DNA from: SAR202 cluster bacterium
Lineage (GTDB): Bacteria; Chloroflexota; Dehalococcoidia; UBA3495
DNA: 40,157 nucleotides
Reading direction: 5' to 3'
Assembly (NCBI GenBank): GCA_009392775.1
Contig: VFFT01000057.1
Span: forward strand, 1-40,157
Both the position numbers and the translations under genes were made by a program. Position 1 is the stretch's first letter, and every line of letters starts with the position of its first letter. Below are positions 37,439 through 40,157 of the stretch, piece after piece. The notes below the pieces were generated by a model. It was given only the letters and a program-made list of their open reading frames with translations, was not told the DNA's origin and did no database searches.

Positions 37439-37663
37439 CTAGTGGAATGGGCAAATGAATTTAAGCGTATTTATAACAAGTCGATCGTTACTATTGTTAT
37501 CAGTGAATTGATCCCGAGTCATATATCCTTGGGACGCATTCTCCGAAAGCACTGCATTTATGGATTGGACAGCAGTCCCTACTAATGATATCACCAGTAT
37601 GAAAACTACTAAGATACCAATGATTTTGACTTTTAATGGGACATGACTGGAGGTCATTTTCAC
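37439..37663 (-). CDS. Possible small single-span membrane protein
   Basis: A 74-residue frame lies in the 421-bp gap between the acyl-CoA dehydrogenase gene and selA. Residues 11-33 (VKIIGILVVFILVISLVGTAV) would form one transmembrane helix preceded by lysines. The rest is polar and unremarkable, and the C-terminus has one Cys. AAGGCG lies about nine bases before the ATG. I recognise no family. It may be chance coding; the hydrophobic helix behind a plausible ribosome-binding site is the only support. Confidence 0.35.
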   Translation of the reverse strand: MKMTSSHVPLKVKIIGILVVFILVISLVGTAVQSINAVLSENASQGYMTRDQFTDNNSNDRLVINTLKFICPFH

Positions 37664-37820
37664 GCCTTACAATATTTGAAAACATTTTATAGGCTTTGGA
37701 GCTGTATTTCTAGTTTGTGTGCTTAATACTAGATAGAGAAATAGTGACAAACAATTGTACCTATCGTGATAAAATGTTCTCTATCTAAATCCATTAAGAT
37801 CAGGGCGTGCCTGTATAACT
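37664..37820. other. Intergenic region upstream of selA
   Basis: No gene is seen here. On the plus strand GTGACA (37744-37749, five of six to TTGACA) and GATAAA (37768-37773, four of six) with an 18-bp spacer could be the selA promoter. No strong ribosome-binding site precedes the selA ATG. Confidence 0.3.
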
Positions 37821-39182
37821 ATGCAATATCGAAATCTTCCGAATGTAAATAGTATCCTTGAGAATGATGCAGTTCAGGAAATAGTCTCATTATATAAGCG
37901 TGACTGGGTAGTGGAATTGGTCAGGGAAACGATAGATCAGGCGCGTGAAACTATATCCAAGGGACATGCTTGTCCTACACTCCCAGAAATTATCTCAACT
38001 ATTAAAGATAGGGTAGCATTGCTCACTGTCCAGTCTCCCAGGCGAGTGATTAACGCTACTGGTGTTATTATCCACACCAATCTAGGTAGATCTCCTCTAA
38101 GTGATAATGCAATGGAAGCTGCATTGGCGGCAAGCGCTGGGTATTCTGATCTTGAGTTCGATCTGTCTAGTGGCAGGAGAGGTTCTAGACAGTCACATCT
38201 ACAATCCTTGCTTAAAGAAATTACGGGTGCGGAAGCTTCCTTGGTAGTGAATAATAACGCTTCTGCATTACTTTTGGGATTATCGGCTTTAGCTGATGGT
38301 AAAGAAGTCATAGTTTCACGAGGAGAAGCCGTTGAAATTGGAGGAGGGTTCCGAGTCCCCGATGTGATGGAGCAAAGTGGAGCCGTGCTCATAGATGTTG
38401 GAACTACAAATCGTACGTATGTACGTGATTACGCTAATTCCCTAACCCCCCAAACTGGTGTGTTTTTAAAAGCCCACGCTAGTAATTTTAGGGTGGAAGG
38501 TTTTACTGCCGAGGTGAGTATTGGTGAACTGGTAGAACTTGGTCGAGTTAATGATATACCAGTTATCCACGATGTTGGTAGCGGCGCTTTACTCGACACA
38601 GATAAATACGGGCTGGCTCATGAGCCAACTCCTCAGGAAAGTATAGCCGCTGGAGCCGGACTCGTAATGTTCTCTGGAGATAAGCTATTGGGTGGTCCTC
38701 AGGCCGGTATAATCTCCGGAGATCGAGTTTTAGTGGAAAAGTTGTCTCGCCACCCCCTTGCAAGGGCCATAAGAATTGACAAGATTAGTTTGGCTAGTCT
38801 GACTGCCACATTGATGCATTATCTTAAGGGAGAAGCTGAGGCAGAGATCCCTATTTGGAAGATGATATCTGCACGCCCTGATCAAATAAGATTGAGAGCC
38901 CAGAAATGGAAAGAATCTTTGCAGGTAGATGCGGAAATTATTGAAAGTAAATCTGCGGTTGGGGGAGGTAGTTTGCCTGGAGAGACGCTCAATTCCTGGT
39001 CTCTGGCGATTAATAGTGTAGGTGTTTCAGGAGGGGCGCAAGCCCTAGTGAAACGTCTGCGAGAGAACGTACCTCCAATTATTGCTAGGATAGAGGGGGA
39101 TAAAGTGTTATTAGACCCTCGGACTGTCATGGAGAATGAGGAAGACCTTGTAGTAGATGCGTTGCGTAGGTGTGTTATATAG
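37821..39182 (+). CDS. selA: L-seryl-tRNA(Sec) selenium transferase SelA
   Basis: SelA converts seryl-tRNA(Sec) to selenocysteyl-tRNA(Sec) with selenophosphate, using PLP. The 453 residues match bacterial SelA over the full length: LPNVNSILE at the N-terminus, RRVINATGVIIHTNLGRSPL, YSDLEFDLSSGRRGSRQSHL, VVNNNASALLLGLSAL, SRGEAVEIGGGFRVPDVMEQSG and DVGTTNRTY. K288 in FSGDKLLGGPQAGI is the predicted PLP lysine. The length fits true SelA rather than shorter SelA-like proteins. selB, selC and selD are not in the window, and I saw no gene with an internal UGA that looks like a selenoprotein. Confidence 0.95.
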   Translation: MQYRNLPNVNSILENDAVQEIVSLYKRDWVVELVRETIDQARETISKGHACPTLPEIISTIKDRVALLTVQSPRRVINATGVIIHTNLGRSPLSDNAMEAALAASAGYSDLEFDLSSGRRGSRQSHLQSLLKEITGAEASLVVNNNASALLLGLSALADGKEVIVSRGEAVEIGGGFRVPDVMEQSGAVLIDVGTTNRTYVRDYANSLTPQTGVFLKAHASNFRVEGFTAEVSIGELVELGRVNDIPVIHDVGSGALLDTDKYGLAHEPTPQESIAAGAGLVMFSGDKLLGGPQAGIISGDRVLVEKLSRHPLARAIRIDKISLASLTATLMHYLKGEAEAEIPIWKMISARPDQIRLRAQKWKESLQVDAEIIESKSAVGGGSLPGETLNSWSLAINSVGVSGGAQALVKRLRENVPPIIARIEGDKVLLDPRTVMENEEDLVVDALRRCVI

Positions 39183-39244
39183 TCGTGTGAGAAATATTTT
39201 TAGTAGGGACCAGATCATGGTAGCGTAATACAGGTGGTAAGAAA

Positions 39245-40003
39245 GTGACTGATTATTTACTAGTGCATGCAGCAGGACAGGGAGCTTGGAGTTGGGGTAG
39301 AGTTTGGGGAGAGATGACTTCCCCAGTAGAACATCCTCCTAGGCTATACGCCTATCGTGCGGTTGGTAAAGTATTCCCTCTAGATTTGCCAGGGCATGGA
39401 CTGGATTCAGACGGTGATACTAGCACTGTTCAGTTTGAAGAATGTGTACAGGCTGTAGCTAGGTCAATCTCACGTCAAGGTTTAATAAAACCGGTTATAG
39501 TAGCCCATGGTTCAGCGGCTCCTATTGTGTTGCAAGCATGTGCAACATTAGATATTGAACCCTCAAGAATAGTTTTGATTAGTGGAGTGATACCAAAAGA
39601 CAGGGGGACCGTCATATCTCAATTCCCAGCATTTCATAGGTGTATGTTGCGATTTTCATACTTGTTGAGTGGACTAACAAACCGGGATGTAAGTCTGGCT
39701 GCGAATAGCATCAGTAAATCGATGTGTAATAGTATGGACGCAATGGATATAGTGCAGAGTATTGGATATTTTGGGCCACTACCAATCAAGGTACTTAGGA
39801 CTAAGTTGTCACTCTCTATTATGGATATATCGTGCCCTATAACATATGTAGTATTAAATGATGATAAATGGATTAGTCCAAAAAAACAGAAGATCATGGC
39901 TGAGAGAATCAAGGACGCTGAGATAGTAGAAATAGATTCATGCCATCAGGTTGCATTGCAGAAACCTAAAGAGTTGGCTCAATTATTACTCGGATATGCG
40001 TAG
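39245..40003 (+). CDS. Alpha/beta-hydrolase-fold protein with altered nucleophile elbow
   Basis: The 252-residue product resembles the small methylesterase/hydroxynitrile-lyase-type hydrolases: YLLVHAAGQGAWSW at the N-terminus, FPLDLPGHGLDS, and DSCHQVALQKPKELAQLL at the C-terminus with the catalytic His (H234). An acid residue is likely in VLNDDKWISPKKQ. The nucleophile elbow, normally GHSxGG, reads VAHGSAAP (85-93): Gly stands at the Ser position and Ser90 comes one residue later. It may be inactive, or use Ser90 after a local shift. The start is GTG 39245 with AGGTGG upstream. It follows selA by 62 bp, but I know no functional link. Confidence 0.78.
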   Translation: MTDYLLVHAAGQGAWSWGRVWGEMTSPVEHPPRLYAYRAVGKVFPLDLPGHGLDSDGDTSTVQFEECVQAVARSISRQGLIKPVIVAHGSAAPIVLQACATLDIEPSRIVLISGVIPKDRGTVISQFPAFHRCMLRFSYLLSGLTNRDVSLAANSISKSMCNSMDAMDIVQSIGYFGPLPIKVLRTKLSLSIMDISCPITYVVLNDDKWISPKKQKIMAERIKDAEIVEIDSCHQVALQKPKELAQLLLGYA

Positions 40004-40124
40004 TGGGCTATTGTGCTGATACCGGTAGTAGACATCCCGTCAATAAATTATCTTTAGTGGTAGTGCATTCGTTCGAAAGTTGATAAATCTGGGTTTTGGT
40101 CCTGTGATCTGAGGATAAATATTT

Positions 40125-40157
40125 ATGAACTTGGGTCTTCGTACTATGCAGGCTGAA
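40125..40157 (+). CDS. Possible start of a further gene, cut by the window end
   Basis: ATG 40125 opens eleven codons (MNLGLRTMQAE) running off the end of the window, with GAGGA at 40111-40115 nine bases upstream. The 121 bases before it (40004-40124) hold nothing else I recognise. The product cannot be named from so few residues. Confidence 0.35.
   Translation, partial: MNLGLRTMQAE

Noticed and set aside
1..40157. CRISPR arrays, insertion sequences, prophage or toxin-antitoxin genes
   Set aside because: No regularly spaced repeats, transposase, integrase or phage genes were seen on either strand.

Overview
The window is about 40 kb of a bacterial chromosome, moderately AT-rich and densely coding, with no phage, transposon, CRISPR or plasmid genes that I can see. 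It looks like core metabolism of a free-living bacterium that respires. An eleven-gene nuoABCDHIJKLMN operon without nuoEFG, an HdrB-like succinate dehydrogenase subunit, a CaiB/BaiF-type CoA-transferase, an acyl-CoA dehydrogenase and selA together would fit a Chloroflexota lineage such as Dehalococcoidia or the marine SAR202 group. That placement is inference from gene content, not a phylogenetic result.

Layout. 66-4166 (minus strand): a tRNA with CAT anticodon and a run CoA-transferase, rdgB, moaA, a degenerate RNase H-like gene, moaC. 4328-15078 (plus): the complex I operon, with a small DUF2007-like gene between nuoK and nuoL. 15206-16610 (plus): NAD kinase and a Nudix hydrolase. 16692-20285 (plus): succinate dehydrogenase sdhA, sdhB and an HdrB/SdhE-type subunit, closed by a strong 17-bp hairpin. 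20403-27410 (minus): monomeric isocitrate dehydrogenase, a class III aminotransferase, malate dehydrogenase and a DUF255 thioredoxin-fold protein. 27495-29410 (plus): a D-2-hydroxyacid dehydrogenase and an HSL-type esterase. 29470-31224 (minus): thrS. 31385-32483 (plus): prfB with a programmed +1 frameshift. 32534-36057 (minus): ribBA, ribE, ribD and a probable dUMP-forming dCTP deaminase. 36167-37663 (minus): an acyl-CoA dehydrogenase and a doubtful small membrane protein. 37821-40003 (plus): selA and an alpha/beta-hydrolase with an altered nucleophile elbow. A further gene may begin at 40125.

How it fits together. The centre is an energy module: TCA enzymes (isocitrate, succinate and malate dehydrogenases) beside a quinone-reducing complex I that lacks its NADH-oxidising module here. 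The succinate dehydrogenase iron-sulfur subunit has eight cysteines in two four-cysteine motifs and is followed by an HdrB-like subunit with two CCG motifs. Both are hallmarks of the non-classical E-type enzyme, and no SdhC/SdhD membrane anchor is present. NAD kinase and NADP-type isocitrate dehydrogenase lie close by and concern the NADP(H) pool. The two flanks carry cofactor synthesis (molybdopterin, riboflavin), nucleotide-pool cleaning (RdgB, dCTP deaminase) and translation genes (thrS, prfB, selA).

I did not find a clearly new multi-gene system. The best leads are the RNase H-fold protein that has lost all four catalytic positions inside the molybdopterin operon, the DUF2007-like gene inside the complex I operon, the anchorless succinate dehydrogenase, a possible leader switch upstream of mdh, and the hydrolase beside selA whose nucleophile motif is broken.
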